Shown here: positions 43,154 through 51,633 of the stretch, piece after piece
Layout: each line of letters starts with the position of its first letter
How positions within the stretch are numbered: position 1 is the first letter of the stretch
Source: Candidatus Aminicenantota bacterium
GTDB taxonomy: Bacteria; Acidobacteriota; Aminicenantia; UBA2199
Reading direction: 5' to 3'
DNA length: 64,000 nucleotides
NCBI GenBank assembly: GCA_026393835.1
Contig: JAPKZK010000137.1
Location: forward strand, 1-64,000
Made by a program: the position numbers and the translations under genes
Notes under the pieces: generated by a model
What the model saw: the letters and a program-made list of their open reading frames with translations, nothing else
The model's database searches: none
What the model was told of the DNA's origin: nothing

Positions 43154-44676
43154 AACCGGCATTAATGAAACATAACCCGGCGTTCCTTTCGCGGGACGAG
43201 CTAATAAAATCTTTTGTCGTGCGCCAGGTGGACCTGGATTTAATCATTGAAACAATAAAAGAAAATACCGGGAATTCAAATCAACATGTACTCATCATTG
43301 CGCCGCGGGGCATGGGAAAGACCACGCTTGTGCTGCGGGCAATGGCAACTATTGCCGAAGATAAAGAATTAAACTCTCAATGGTATTCTATTGTATTCAG
43401 CGAAGAGAGTTATGAAGTTTTTACAGCGGCCGAATTCTGGTTAAGAGCCATTTTCCATCTCGCCAGGCAGACAAAAAATGAAACCCTGGCGCAGGCCCAT
43501 GAACGATTAAAAACAGAAAAGGATGAAAAAAGGCTATATGAAAGGGCATTGTCATTTTTGATGGATTTTGCCGATGAGCAGGGTAAGCGGTTGCTCCTGG
43601 TGGTGGAAAATGTTAATATGCTCTTTGATGAACAGATCGGTTCGGATGATAGTTGGGACATTCGGCATACCTTATTGAATGAGCCCAGGATCATGCTGTT
43701 GGGAACTGCCACCTCCCGCTTTGACGGCATCGATAATGCCGGGAAAGCCATGTTTGATCTCTTTAAAATTCATTACCTGGAACCACTGGCCACACAGGAG
43801 TCAAAACTCCTTTGGGAGTACTTAACCGGGGAAGAAGTAAAAGAAAATAAAATCCGTCCGATTCATATTCTAACCGGGGGTAATCCGCGGCTCCTGGCAA
43901 TTATTTCTTCTTTTGCTGTGGGGGCGTCTTTCCGGGAATTAATGAAACAACTTACATCCTTGATCGATGAATATACCACTTATTTTAAAAGTAATATAGA
44001 GAGTTTGCCTGCTTTGGAACGAAAAGTTTTTGTTACTTTGGCCAATATCTGGGAGCCGGCAGACTCAGCCAGGGTGGCGCGGGACGCCCGGATCGATGTC
44101 AATAAAACCAGTTCATTATTAAAAAGACTTGAATTCCGCGGCTGTGTCAGTGCTTTAAAATCAGCGGGTAGAAAAAAGAGTTACCAGGTAACGGAAAGGC
44201 TGTACAATATATATCATTTAATGCGGCTCAGCGGCAGCCAATCCGACCGGGTTCGGGCGGTAGTGGATTTCATGATCAATTTCTATGAAGGCGACGCGCT
44301 TGCAAAGAAGTTGGCGGAACTTACCGAAGATGCCTGCTATCTTGACCCGGAAGAACGAAAAGATCACCTGGCAGTGGAAAAGGCGCTTTCGGTTGCGGTT
44401 GATTTCTTAAAAGACCCCAGTTCGGCAAAGAAATTTCCCAATGATATCATTTCTTTCTTTACCGATGCCGCCGCTGCCGGGTGTGCCAAAGAAGGACTGA
44501 AACTTCTAAAAGATTCCGCTTGCGCACCTTATATGGAACCACTCATCGTTGCCCTGCAAATGTTGGCCGGTGAAGAGTACAATGCCCCCCAGGAAGTGGT
44601 GGAAGTGGCAAAAGATGTACTGGAACGAATCAAAGAAAAGAAAGCAAAGCCTGCCTGTCATGAAAATAGCCGCTAA
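43150..44676 (+). CDS. AAA/STAND-like ATPase with winged helix, second of the pair
   Basis: The 508-residue protein starts at ATG 43150, overlapping the upstream stop. Walker A is APRGMGKTTLVLRAMA (about 50-65); Walker B is RLLLVVENVNMLFDE (about 147-161), with Glu-Asn where Asp-Glu is usual. GTATSRFDGI is a sensor-like segment. A MarR-like winged helix lies at about 290-365 (ARVARDARIDVNKTSSLLKRLEFRGCV). The C-terminal 130 residues are helical (ACYLDPEERKDHLAVEKALS...), probably TPR-like. The combination of NTPase, wHTH and helical repeats recalls STAND regulators or anti-phage sensors. The two ATPases are distinct in sequence. I cannot assign a pathway. Confidence 0.85.
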   Translation: MKPALMKHNPAFLSRDELIKSFVVRQVDLDLIIETIKENTGNSNQHVLIIAPRGMGKTTLVLRAMATIAEDKELNSQWYSIVFSEESYEVFTAAEFWLRAIFHLARQTKNETLAQAHERLKTEKDEKRLYERALSFLMDFADEQGKRLLLVVENVNMLFDEQIGSDDSWDIRHTLLNEPRIMLLGTATSRFDGIDNAGKAMFDLFKIHYLEPLATQESKLLWEYLTGEEVKENKIRPIHILTGGNPRLLAIISSFAVGASFRELMKQLTSLIDEYTTYFKSNIESLPALERKVFVTLANIWEPADSARVARDARIDVNKTSSLLKRLEFRGCVSALKSAGRKKSYQVTERLYNIYHLMRLSGSQSDRVRAVVDFMINFYEGDALAKKLAELTEDACYLDPEERKDHLAVEKALSVAVDFLKDPSSAKKFPNDIISFFTDAAAAGCAKEGLKLLKDSACAPYMEPLIVALQMLAGEEYNAPQEVVEVAKDVLERIKEKKAKPACHENSR

Positions 44677-44679
44677 GAA

Positions 44680-44701
44680 CGCGAAGGACCGCGAAGAAAA
44701 A
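44680..44701 (+). repeat. 22-bp inverted repeat, left arm
   Basis: CGCGAAGGACCGCGAAGAAA(AA) is exactly inverted at 45383-45404. The arms enclose the DUF2283 gene and minisatellite copy A2. Confidence 0.75.
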
Positions 44702-44733
44702 GAGACGATAAGGGGCCAGGTGGGTTTTCCTCC

Positions 44734-44970
44734 TCACATGCCATGCGTATGCGCCTGGAAAATGGCAAAATTTTGTACCGGCAAGGACTCCGCTTCTATA
44801 CAGGATAAATCAACAATCTCACTGGCCTGATCAATATCGATGCCTACTATTTTTCCATCTTCATCATAATCCGCCACAACCCCTTCCGAAATTTCACGGG
44901 ATTCCGCGCTGGATTTTTTTGAAAGATCTATATAAAGGGAATCGGTCTCCGGGTAATAATGAAACTTCAT
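44734..44970 (-). CDS. DUF2283 domain protein
   Basis: The 78-residue protein starts MKFHYYPETDSLYIDLSKKS, the signature of DUF2283 (YYPETDSLYI, then ISEGVVADYDEDGKIVGIDI and a DxA-S-x-I motif). These small proteins are common next to toxin-antitoxin and mobile regions; no activity is established. The last 20 residues (VQNFAIFQAHTHGM) extend beyond the domain and may come from the neighbouring repeat. AAGGAGG lies a few bases before the ATG. It is a single gene in minus orientation within an inverted-repeat-bounded segment. Confidence 0.85.
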   Translation of the reverse strand: MKFHYYPETDSLYIDLSKKSSAESREISEGVVADYDEDGKIVGIDIDQASEIVDLSCIEAESLPVQNFAIFQAHTHGM

Positions 44971-45153
44971 TGTACAGCCTCCTTAAAATTTCTATCAGGA
45001 AAAGCATTATGAATGGTTTCGCCGTCTTCCAGTGTATTAATATAGTTTTTTTATTTTTTTCTGTCAAGCCCCATAGGAATTAAAATTCATTTTGCACATC
45101 TTGATTGATATATGGGAAACTTTTCTTGTCTGCCCTTTTATAGTGCTGTTATT

Positions 45154-45342
45154 CCATGCTTTTCCGCGGTGTTCGGAAAGTTTTCCGGGGTGTTGGAAAA
45201 GTTTTCCGCGGTGTTGGGAAAGTTTTCCGGGGTGTTCGGAAAGTTTTCCGGGGAATTCAGAAATCTTTCGGGGCCTTCCGGAATTTTTTCGGGGTCATCC
45301 TGAAATCGTTCGGGAGGGTGCGGCAACCTGTCGGGGAGTTGA
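45154..45342 (+). repeat. 21-bp minisatellite A, second copy (9 units)
   Basis: Nine exact 21-bp units of the family at 2878-3381, in the same orientation. The order at the distal end is also the same: a GGAATTC unit (ending 45258), then AGAAATCTTTCGGGGCC and three further degenerate units. The two loci therefore descend from one array and differ in copy number. Confidence 0.88.
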
Positions 45343-45382
45343 CGAAGCCCATAAATATGTAATTTCCGGTTGCGCCAGGGAT

Positions 45383-45404
45383 TTTTTCTTCGCGGTCCTT
45401 CGCG
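45383..45404 (-). repeat. 22-bp inverted repeat, right arm
   Basis: This is the inverse of 44680-44701 (TTTTTCTTCGCGGTCCTTCG, then CG). Confidence 0.75.
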
Positions 45405-45452
45405 CTCTTCGCGGCTCATTAAATTAGCGGCGGATTTAGGCCCACCATTTAC

Positions 45453-45481
45453 TTGACACCAACGGTCTTATTTACTAAAAT
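45453..45481 (+). promoter_or_regulatory. lepB promoter, leaderless
   Basis: TTGACA (45453-45458), 17-bp spacer, TAAAAT (45476-45481). The expected start (about 45488) is next to the ATG at 45490, and no ribosome site exists. Confidence 0.75.
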
Positions 45482-45489
45482 AGGGTTTC

Positions 45490-46026
45490 ATGAAAAATCA
45501 AAAACTTTCACAATATACCAAATACATCGTGCTGAACATCCTGGTCGCCGCGATTTCGGCTATTTTACTGGTCAATTACGTGGCCGCCGCTTATAAGATC
45601 AGGGGCGATTCCATGAACTCCGTATTGAAAGATGAGGAACGGGTTATTATCTCCAGGCTGGCTTTGAAAACCGGGATTATCGACCGCTTCGACATCGTGG
45701 TGCTCCATAAACCCAATGAACCGGGTAAATCGATTATCAAACGGGTCATCGGTCTGCCCGGGGAGATCATCGAAATTAAAGACGGCGACGTCTATATCGA
45801 CAATAAAAAACTGGAACAACCCTTCCTGGCGGGAAAAGAATATCCCCCTTACAGGAGAGACACGTTGAACCCCTTGCTGATCCAACAGGGTCATTATTTT
45901 GTCATGGGCGACAACCGTGAAGTGAGCCAGGATTCCAGGAATTTCGGCCCGGTCCCGGCAAAATTTATCTTTGGGAAAACTATCTTCAGGTACTGGCCCC
46001 TTTCACGTATTGGAAAAATCAAATAA
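45490..46026 (+). CDS. lepB: Signal peptidase I
   Basis: The 178-residue enzyme removes signal peptides of exported proteins at the outer face of the cytoplasmic membrane. A single N-terminal anchor helix (YIVLNILVAAISAILLVNYVAAA) precedes the catalytic Ser41 (IRGDSMNSVL) and Lys84 (IIKRVIGLPGEII). The box YFVMGDNREVSQDSRNFGPV is complete. The length fits Gram-positive-like or short bacterial forms. The promoter abuts the ATG, so translation is probably leaderless. Given the number of exported proteins encoded here, it is a natural partner, but it is a general housekeeping gene. Confidence 0.95.
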   Translation: MKNQKLSQYTKYIVLNILVAAISAILLVNYVAAAYKIRGDSMNSVLKDEERVIISRLALKTGIIDRFDIVVLHKPNEPGKSIIKRVIGLPGEIIEIKDGDVYIDNKKLEQPFLAGKEYPPYRRDTLNPLLIQQGHYFVMGDNREVSQDSRNFGPVPAKFIFGKTIFRYWPLSRIGKIK

Positions 46027-46084
46027 AAAACGTAACAATTATATTCGCCGCAGGCGTTTAAATTATTTTTGCCCGTAGGGCGCC

Positions 46085-46154
46085 ATCATTTATAATTTAT
46101 CATTTATAATTTATAATTTATCATTTATAATTTATAATTTATCATTTATAATTT
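46085..46154. repeat. AT-rich 7-mer tandem repeat
   Basis: Units TCATTTA and TAATTTA alternate, giving a 21-bp higher-order period for most of the run. The tract lies between lepB and the convergent kinase-like gene. Confidence 0.75.
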
Positions 46155-46238
46155 TCTTTTTTTTAAACCTCACACATGGACAAGAAATGCTTCCGCAGCT
46201 TATGATCTGAACAGTTACATCCAATTCCATGAATCCCC

Positions 46239-47069
46239 TCAATAATGAAGCCCATACGTGGTGGCGATGGGTTTAAACAGGACCTCATTGTGGACTTCCT
46301 TGACGTTTTCCATTGCCGTGGCTATCTTCTCAGACTGTTCCACATCCCTGCTGTCGCCGGCAATACCCCGCAATGTCACCACCCCCTCCTGGGAAAAAAC
46401 TTCCAGGAAGTGGATGGACAATTTCTCTTTATAAATGATGTTGGTTTTGATTTCATGTTCCAGGGCAAGGTCATCTAGTTTGAGGAGGGTTTCTGTTTGC
46501 CTGGCAGCAAATTCATCGCTTTTTGCCACATCTTGAATGAGGCGCGCCGCGGATTCGGCGGAAAGTGAACCGGTATTGATTACCAGGTCATAAAGATCGG
46601 AGTCTTCCCAGTTGCAGTCGAAAAAGAATTTATGGAAGCCGCCCCTTTCCTGGTCATTTTGATCGATAAATTTTGCCGCTTGCCGTTCGTCGCACTCGAA
46701 GCGTTTGGTAATCCGTCGGATTCGCTTCTCCATGGGCGCCACCACCCGGACATGGAGTATACCGGGAATATTCCCCAGCGCCGCCTGGCCGCCACGCCCC
46801 AGGATCACACAGTTCCCTTTGCGGGCGAATCCGAAAAGGGCGCCTTTGACGAAATGCAAGTACCTGGCCTTGTCGGTTTTAAAAATATCCCAGAAACCGG
46901 GTTTCTTCTCATCATAGCGTTCCACGCTCTCCCTGGGTAGGCCGGACTCTCCAAACGCCCCTTCCAACAATTCTTTATCGACACATTGGTATTGAAAACG
47001 TTTACACAACAGTTGGGCGATATCTGTCCCCAAACTGCCTAACTGTCTTGAAATCGTTATTATCGGCAT
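46239..47069 (-). CDS. Cytidylate kinase-like protein with BON domain
   Basis: The 276-residue protein has an N-terminal cytidylate-kinase-like P-loop fold (MPIITISRQLGSLGTDIAQLL, about 1-20; CVILGRGGQAAL, about 87-98; RIRRITKRFECDERQAAKFI). The C-terminal part (about 205-268) resembles a BON domain (FSQEGVVTLRGIAGD, then VKEVHNEVLF), as in OsmY-like proteins. This fusion is seen in several deltaproteobacterial and Acidobacteriota-like genomes. Its substrate is unknown; the P-loop is of the 'cytidylate kinase-2' type with GSLG instead of GSGK. It is divergent from ubiA, with 155 bp between them. Confidence 0.85.
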   Translation of the reverse strand: MPIITISRQLGSLGTDIAQLLCKRFQYQCVDKELLEGAFGESGLPRESVERYDEKKPGFWDIFKTDKARYLHFVKGALFGFARKGNCVILGRGGQAALGNIPGILHVRVVAPMEKRIRRITKRFECDERQAAKFIDQNDQERGGFHKFFFDCNWEDSDLYDLVINTGSLSAESAARLIQDVAKSDEFAARQTETLLKLDDLALEHEIKTNIIYKEKLSIHFLEVFSQEGVVTLRGIAGDSRDVEQSEKIATAMENVKEVHNEVLFKPIATTYGLHY

Positions 47070-47212
47070 GTTAAATCTCCTTATATTCCTTTATCTATAT
47101 AACATGAGAGAAAAAAAATTTCAACCGGTTCGTGTGTTTCGCCTGTTTGGCGGGAGAATACTGCGATTATTCCTCCGCTTAAACGGCTCTTTCAATCTGG
47201 GCCTGAATTTGT

Positions 47213-47218
47213 TATAAT
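47213..47218 (+). promoter_or_regulatory. -10 box of a probably leaderless ubiA transcript
   Basis: TATAAT ends 6 nt before the ATG at 47225. The -35 region (TTTCAA, 47190-47195) is weak. No ribosome site is present. Confidence 0.5.
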
Positions 47219-47224
47219 AAACCA

Positions 47225-48124
47225 ATGCGAAAAATGATGAGAACGTCTGTGTTGTTTGTGAAGTCCATGAGGGTAAACCAGTGGGTGAAAAACACTTTTA
47301 TATTCGCCCCCATGATATTCTCCATGCGCTTCTTGCAAGTGGATTATATTAAGAAAAGCCTGCTGGCTTTTTTCCTTTTCAGCCTGGTGACCGGCGCCAT
47401 ATACATCTTTAACGACTGCTTCGATAAAAAAAAAGACCGGTTACACCCGGATAAACGCAAACGCCCTATTGCTTCCGGGGAATTAAAGATTCCCACGGCG
47501 CTGGTGGGGGCGTTTTTTATGTTGGCGGCGGCCCTGGCGGCTATCTTTAAATTCAACCTGGATTTCTTTATCATCGCCGTGGTATATATCCTGATGAATA
47601 TCCTCTACTCTTACTTCCTGAAAAATATCGTAATCCTGGACGTGATGGTGATTGCCGTCGGTTTCGTACTGCGGGTGAAAATCGGCGGGGATATCGATAA
47701 TATCGAGCTTTCGGTATGGATACTCATCATTACCTTTTTGCTGGCCATCTTCCTGGGTTTGATCAAACGCCGCCAGGAACTGCTTAAAATGAACAACACA
47801 CAAGCGAATTCGGGATCTGAAACCCGGCAAACCTTAAAAAAATACAACCTGTCACTGCTGGACCAATTGATTTCGATTACTACGGCCACGACTTTGATTT
47901 CTTATATTATTTACGTGGTAAACCCGAATGTACTGGAAAAATTTAATACCAAAGATTTATATTTAACGGTTCCTTTCGTGGTGTTCGGCGTCTTTCGCTA
48001 TCTCTACCTGACTTATTCGGAAGGGAAAGGGGAGAACCCGGCTGAGATTCTTTTTTCCGACCTCCCTTTTACCATTAATATTATCCTGTGGTTAGCGGTA
48101 TTCCTGGCGGTTATATTTTATTGA
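47225..48124 (+). CDS. UbiA-family prenyltransferase (decaprenyl-phosphate phosphoribosyltransferase-like)
   Basis: The 299-residue membrane protein has about eight helices. The first Asp-rich motif is NDCFDKKKDRLHPDKRKRPI (N63, D64, D67, D71). The second motif region is IKRRQELLKMN after LLAIFLGL. The opening MRVNQWVKNTFIFAPMIF and the Lys/Arg-rich loop match the DPPR synthase branch, which moves phosphoribose to polyprenyl phosphate for cell-wall arabinan or related sugars, rather than quinone prenyltransferases. No DprE genes are near. Its stop overlaps the next ATG (TGATG). Confidence 0.88.
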   Translation: MRKMMRTSVLFVKSMRVNQWVKNTFIFAPMIFSMRFLQVDYIKKSLLAFFLFSLVTGAIYIFNDCFDKKKDRLHPDKRKRPIASGELKIPTALVGAFFMLAAALAAIFKFNLDFFIIAVVYILMNILYSYFLKNIVILDVMVIAVGFVLRVKIGGDIDNIELSVWILIITFLLAIFLGLIKRRQELLKMNNTQANSGSETRQTLKKYNLSLLDQLISITTATTLISYIIYVVNPNVLEKFNTKDLYLTVPFVVFGVFRYLYLTYSEGKGENPAEILFSDLPFTINIILWLAVFLAVIFY

Positions 48125-48783
48125 TGATGAGCGATGAACTGGATTTATTGAGAAAGCTGCATTTCGGCTCTGTCAGCGAAGACGAATTAATGGATATTTT
48201 TCATCGTTACAGGGATAATTACCGGGTCCTGATGCACCTGGCCATGCACCCCAAATTCCCGGACAACTTTGCTTTAAATATTATTTCCCGCTTAAATGCC
48301 GTGGATTTAATCCGGGTAATAAAAAATAACCGGACCAACCCGTTTACCAGGAAAAAGGCGGAATTGGAATTCCAGCAGAAGTACAATAAGTTCCCATTGG
48401 GTGAGAAATTGGCTTATATGAAAATAGCCCCTTATTCGTTAATGGTACATTTAATCGAAGAGAATGACAAGCGGGTGGTGGCGGCCATGCTCAACGGCCC
48501 TTATTGCACGGAGGACCTGGTGGTCAGGTTTATTAACCGGCAAACCCCGCGCTCAAGCGTTTATGAAGCGCTGGTTGAAACGGAATGGTACAAGCGTCCG
48601 TCCATAGCGGAAGCCATTGCCCATGATACGGAGGCGCCGATCCGGATGTTAATCATGACCCTGCCCTTTCTCAACAGGCATTCTTTGAGAAAGCTTTACG
48701 AAAACGAAGCCACCCACGAGATTGTCAAGAAAAGGATAATCGACGTAGAGACGTTGCGCGCAACGTCTCTACCGAATGTCTGA
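48124..48783 (+). CDS. Helical-repeat protein of unknown function
   Basis: The 219-residue protein (start 48124, or 48127 one codon later) is all-helical, with segments such as NYRVLMHLAMHPKFPDNFAL and YSLMVHLIEENDKRVVAAML recalling HEAT or 'leucine-rich repeat variant' units of about 35 residues. Charged and hydrophobic residues alternate, and there is no signal peptide. It is coupled to ubiA by a TGATG overlap. The last 13 residues (DVETLRATSLPNV) are coded by a dispersed 28-bp palindrome, so the natural C-terminus has been replaced. I know no named family. Confidence 0.7.
   Translation: MMSDELDLLRKLHFGSVSEDELMDIFHRYRDNYRVLMHLAMHPKFPDNFALNIISRLNAVDLIRVIKNNRTNPFTRKKAELEFQQKYNKFPLGEKLAYMKIAPYSLMVHLIEENDKRVVAAMLNGPYCTEDLVVRFINRQTPRSSVYEALVETEWYKRPSIAEAIAHDTEAPIRMLIMTLPFLNRHSLRKLYENEATHEIVKKRIIDVETLRATSLPNV
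48745..48772. repeat. Perfect 28-bp palindrome at the CDS end
   Basis: The half-site GTAGAGACGTTGCG is followed by its exact inverse. Similar GTAGAGACG/CGTCTCTAC palindromes are dispersed in many bacterial genomes. Here it lies between convergent genes, so it could terminate both transcripts. Confidence 0.85.
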
Positions 48784-48786
48784 ACC

Positions 48787-50370
48787 CTAATGCCTGAAGT
48801 GGCGCATGCCGGTAAAGAGAAGAGAAATATTGCTTTCTTCGGCTTTGGCAATCACTTCGTCGTCGCGCACCGAACCGCCGGGCTCCACCAGGACCGTTAT
48901 CTTATGCTGCGCGGCAATCGCCACCGAATCGGCGAAAGGGAAAAAAGCGTCCGATAATAGCACTGCCCCGGCCAGCGGGAAACGGCTCTTGCGGATTGCA
49001 ATATCCACCGAATCCACCCGGCTCATCTGGCCCGCCCCGACCCCGATTAACATGCCGTCCTTTACGATAATGATACCGTTGGATTTCACGAATTTAATCA
49101 ATTTCCAGCCCAATTGAACGTCTTTGATTTCGTTCTCCGTCAATTGGCGCGAGGATTTTAATTCAAATTCATGATATTCTTTCAAGGCATTGTCCCTCTC
49201 CTGGAAAACAAAGCCGCCCGGTACAGTTTTAATATCCCATTTTTCCACGTAATGCAGCGGGATTTTAATAAGCCTGAGATTCGGTTTCTTTTTAAGGATT
49301 TCCAGCGCCCCTTCTGAAAAGTTCGGGGCGACAATGACTTCCAAAAAAACTTTTTTCATCTCTTCCGCCGTTTCTACAGCCAGCGGTTTATTAAAGCCCA
49401 CGATGCCGCCGTAGGCCGATTGCGGGTCGCCCTCCAGGGCTTTTTTAAAAGCCTCCACCTGGGAGCCCACCGCTGCCGCGCCGCAGGGGTTCTGGTGTTT
49501 CACAATCGCGGCAAAATCAACCGCATCTTGCCCCGGCCCGGGGGGGAGCGGGAGCGCGGGACTGAAGAGATTCAGCATTTCATAAATCATGGAAAGGTCC
49601 AGGATATTATTAAAAGAGAGTTCCTTGCCCTGGAGTTTTTGCATGCGGTTCAGCGGGGAGTTTTTATCCCTGATGTAAAGCGCCGCTTTTTGGTGGGGGT
49701 TTTCGCCGTATCTCAGCGCCATGGTTTTTTTACCGGCCATGTTCATATATTCCAGTTTTTCCAGCGCGTCCGCCCCCGCCCCCGCCTCCGCCTCTTCGGC
49801 AAAGTACTGGGCGATCAGCGAATCATAGAAAGAAGTATATGAAAAAGCTTTGACAGCCAGGCGCTTTCGTTCCTCCAGGCTGAGGTTTCCAGTTCTGACC
49901 AACGTTTCCACCACCGGCAGGTAATCGGTTTTGTCTACCACCACGATGGTATCTTTGAAATTTTTAGCCGCGGCCCTTACCATGGCCGGGCCGCCGATAT
50001 CGATGTTCTCCACCATAAATTCCACGCCCTTTTCTTTTTCGTTGAGCGCTTCCTCGAAAGGGTAAAAGTTGACGATGACCAGTTCGATTTTAGGCGTTGC
50101 AAATTGTTTTAATTGGTCCAGGTGTTCCCGGGTTTTCTTTGCCAGGATGGGGCCGAATACCAGCGGGTGAAGCGTCTTGACCCGGCCGTCCAGGATTTCA
50201 GGGAAATCCGTTATGCCGGATACTTCCAACACATCGATGCCGTGCTGCTTTAAATATTTCGAAGTACCGCCGGTGGAGATGATATCCCAGCCGTTTTCAT
50301 GCAGGGCCTGGGCAATCAATTCGATGCCTTCTTTGTGGTAAACACTGATTAATGCGCGTTTCATTTTCAT
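48787..50370 (-). CDS. purH: Bifunctional AICAR transformylase/IMP cyclohydrolase
   Basis: The 527-residue enzyme carries out the last two steps of IMP synthesis. The N-terminal MGS-like cyclohydrolase domain (1-190) has STGGTSKYLKQHGIDVLEVS and LDGRVKTLHPLVFGPIL. The transformylase domain (200-527) has ALRYGENPHQKAALY, VKHQNPCGAA, SAYGGIVGFN and GAVLLSDAFFPFADSV. The length matches the family. AGGAG precedes the ATG. It follows the CNNM gene by 30 bp on the same strand, so the two are probably one operon. Confidence 0.97.
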   Translation of the reverse strand: MKMKRALISVYHKEGIELIAQALHENGWDIISTGGTSKYLKQHGIDVLEVSGITDFPEILDGRVKTLHPLVFGPILAKKTREHLDQLKQFATPKIELVIVNFYPFEEALNEKEKGVEFMVENIDIGGPAMVRAAAKNFKDTIVVVDKTDYLPVVETLVRTGNLSLEERKRLAVKAFSYTSFYDSLIAQYFAEEAEAGAGADALEKLEYMNMAGKKTMALRYGENPHQKAALYIRDKNSPLNRMQKLQGKELSFNNILDLSMIYEMLNLFSPALPLPPGPGQDAVDFAAIVKHQNPCGAAAVGSQVEAFKKALEGDPQSAYGGIVGFNKPLAVETAEEMKKVFLEVIVAPNFSEGALEILKKKPNLRLIKIPLHYVEKWDIKTVPGGFVFQERDNALKEYHEFELKSSRQLTENEIKDVQLGWKLIKFVKSNGIIIVKDGMLIGVGAGQMSRVDSVDIAIRKSRFPLAGAVLLSDAFFPFADSVAIAAQHKITVLVEPGGSVRDDEVIAKAEESNISLLFTGMRHFRH

Positions 50371-50400
50371 GGTGGTTCTCCTGCTGCTATAAATTATCGA

Positions 50401-51633
50401 TTAGCCTGGGGCTTTCGTTTTCTTAATAATCTTAACTAACTTTACCCGGTTTTTTTCCATTTCCATCACTTCAAAAGTATAGTCTTCAATGGTCGCCGTA
50501 TCCATTTTATTGGGAATCCTGCCCAATTTATAATTCATCAATCCCGCCACGGTCTGGTAGTCTTCGTCCTCTTCCAGGTCTACTTTGAGCCGGTCGCTCA
50601 ATTCGAAGATATCCGTATCCCCTTTGACCACCAGGTAGTCCTTTTCTTCGACAATTTGCGGCGTGTCTTCGTCGTATTCGTCCTGGATTTCGCCCACGAT
50701 CTCTTCGATGATATCCTCCATGGTGACTGCGCCGGAGATGCCGCCGAATTCATCCACCACGATGGCGAATTTCTGCCTGGATTTCTGCATTTCTTTCAGC
50801 AGTTCCAGGATGCGCATGGTTTCCGGTACAAAGAAAGCCTTGCGCAGTATCTTTTTAATGTGAAAGTCATGGTCGTTGTGGTTCCAATAGTTAAACACAT
50901 CCTTTGCGAGAATGACGCCTTCGATATTATCGATACGGCCCGAGATTACCGGGTATCGCGAGCGTTTGGTTTTATTGATAATTTCCACCAGTTCAACCAG
51001 TCCCGTTTCCATTTCCACGTAGATCATGTCTACCCGGGGAGTGATAATCTCTTTGACCAGCGTATCCCCGAATTCCAGTACACTCTCGATCATTTCTTTA
51101 TCTTCCGTTTCCAGCACCCCTTCTTTTGCGCCCTCCTCGAAAAAGACTTCCAGTTCTTTTTCGCTCAGGTCATATTCATCGTCATCCTCTTCGTCTTCCG
51201 GTTCCTTTTCGAAAAAGAAGGAAAAAAAGCGGTGAAAGGGGAAGAAGACAATCCAGGCGAACCGGGATAAGGGGAGGAGGTTTTTCAGCAGGCGTTCTTT
51301 ATTGGCGAATGAGATCATATAGAGCAGGAAATTAAATAGGAATAAGAAAGCGGCGATGAGCAGGGCCAGGCGTTCGATGACGCCGGACAGCCATTCTTTC
51401 AAGAGGACAAAGACAAAGGCGAAGAGGCACAGTTGCAGACAAAAGGTAAGGCCGGACAGGGAATAGAGCAGCATGTCGTAGTTTTCGACAAAATCGAATC
51501 TTTTTATTTTGGGGTTATCGAGGTCGTCCAGGAAACCTGCCAGGGAAATTCGGGAGAAGCTTTTGAAGCTCACTTCCAGCATATAGAACAGGACGGCGAT
51601 GACCAGGAGACCCGAAAAAACCAGGATTGTCAT
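50401..51633 (-). CDS. CNNM/CBS-domain transporter (hemolysin C family)
   Basis: The 410-residue protein has a membrane CNNM (DUF21) domain with three to four helices (1-125) and an acidic linker (EKEPEDEEDDDEYDLSEKELE). Two CBS domains follow (about 185-310; ITPRVDMIYVEMETGLVELV and KFAIVVDEFGGISGAVTMED). The C-terminal CorC_HlyC domain (about 325-405) has VVKGDTDIFELSDRL and EDYQTVAGLMNYKLGRIP. In the family it mediates Mg2+/Co2+ efflux; the 'hemolysin' name is historical. The start codon overlaps the stop of a tiny 27-codon frame. purH follows downstream. Confidence 0.93.
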   Translation of the reverse strand: MTILVFSGLLVIAVLFYMLEVSFKSFSRISLAGFLDDLDNPKIKRFDFVENYDMLLYSLSGLTFCLQLCLFAFVFVLLKEWLSGVIERLALLIAAFLFLFNFLLYMISFANKERLLKNLLPLSRFAWIVFFPFHRFFSFFFEKEPEDEEDDDEYDLSEKELEVFFEEGAKEGVLETEDKEMIESVLEFGDTLVKEIITPRVDMIYVEMETGLVELVEIINKTKRSRYPVISGRIDNIEGVILAKDVFNYWNHNDHDFHIKKILRKAFFVPETMRILELLKEMQKSRQKFAIVVDEFGGISGAVTMEDIIEEIVGEIQDEYDEDTPQIVEEKDYLVVKGDTDIFELSDRLKVDLEEDEDYQTVAGLMNYKLGRIPNKMDTATIEDYTFEVMEMEKNRVKLVKIIKKTKAPG

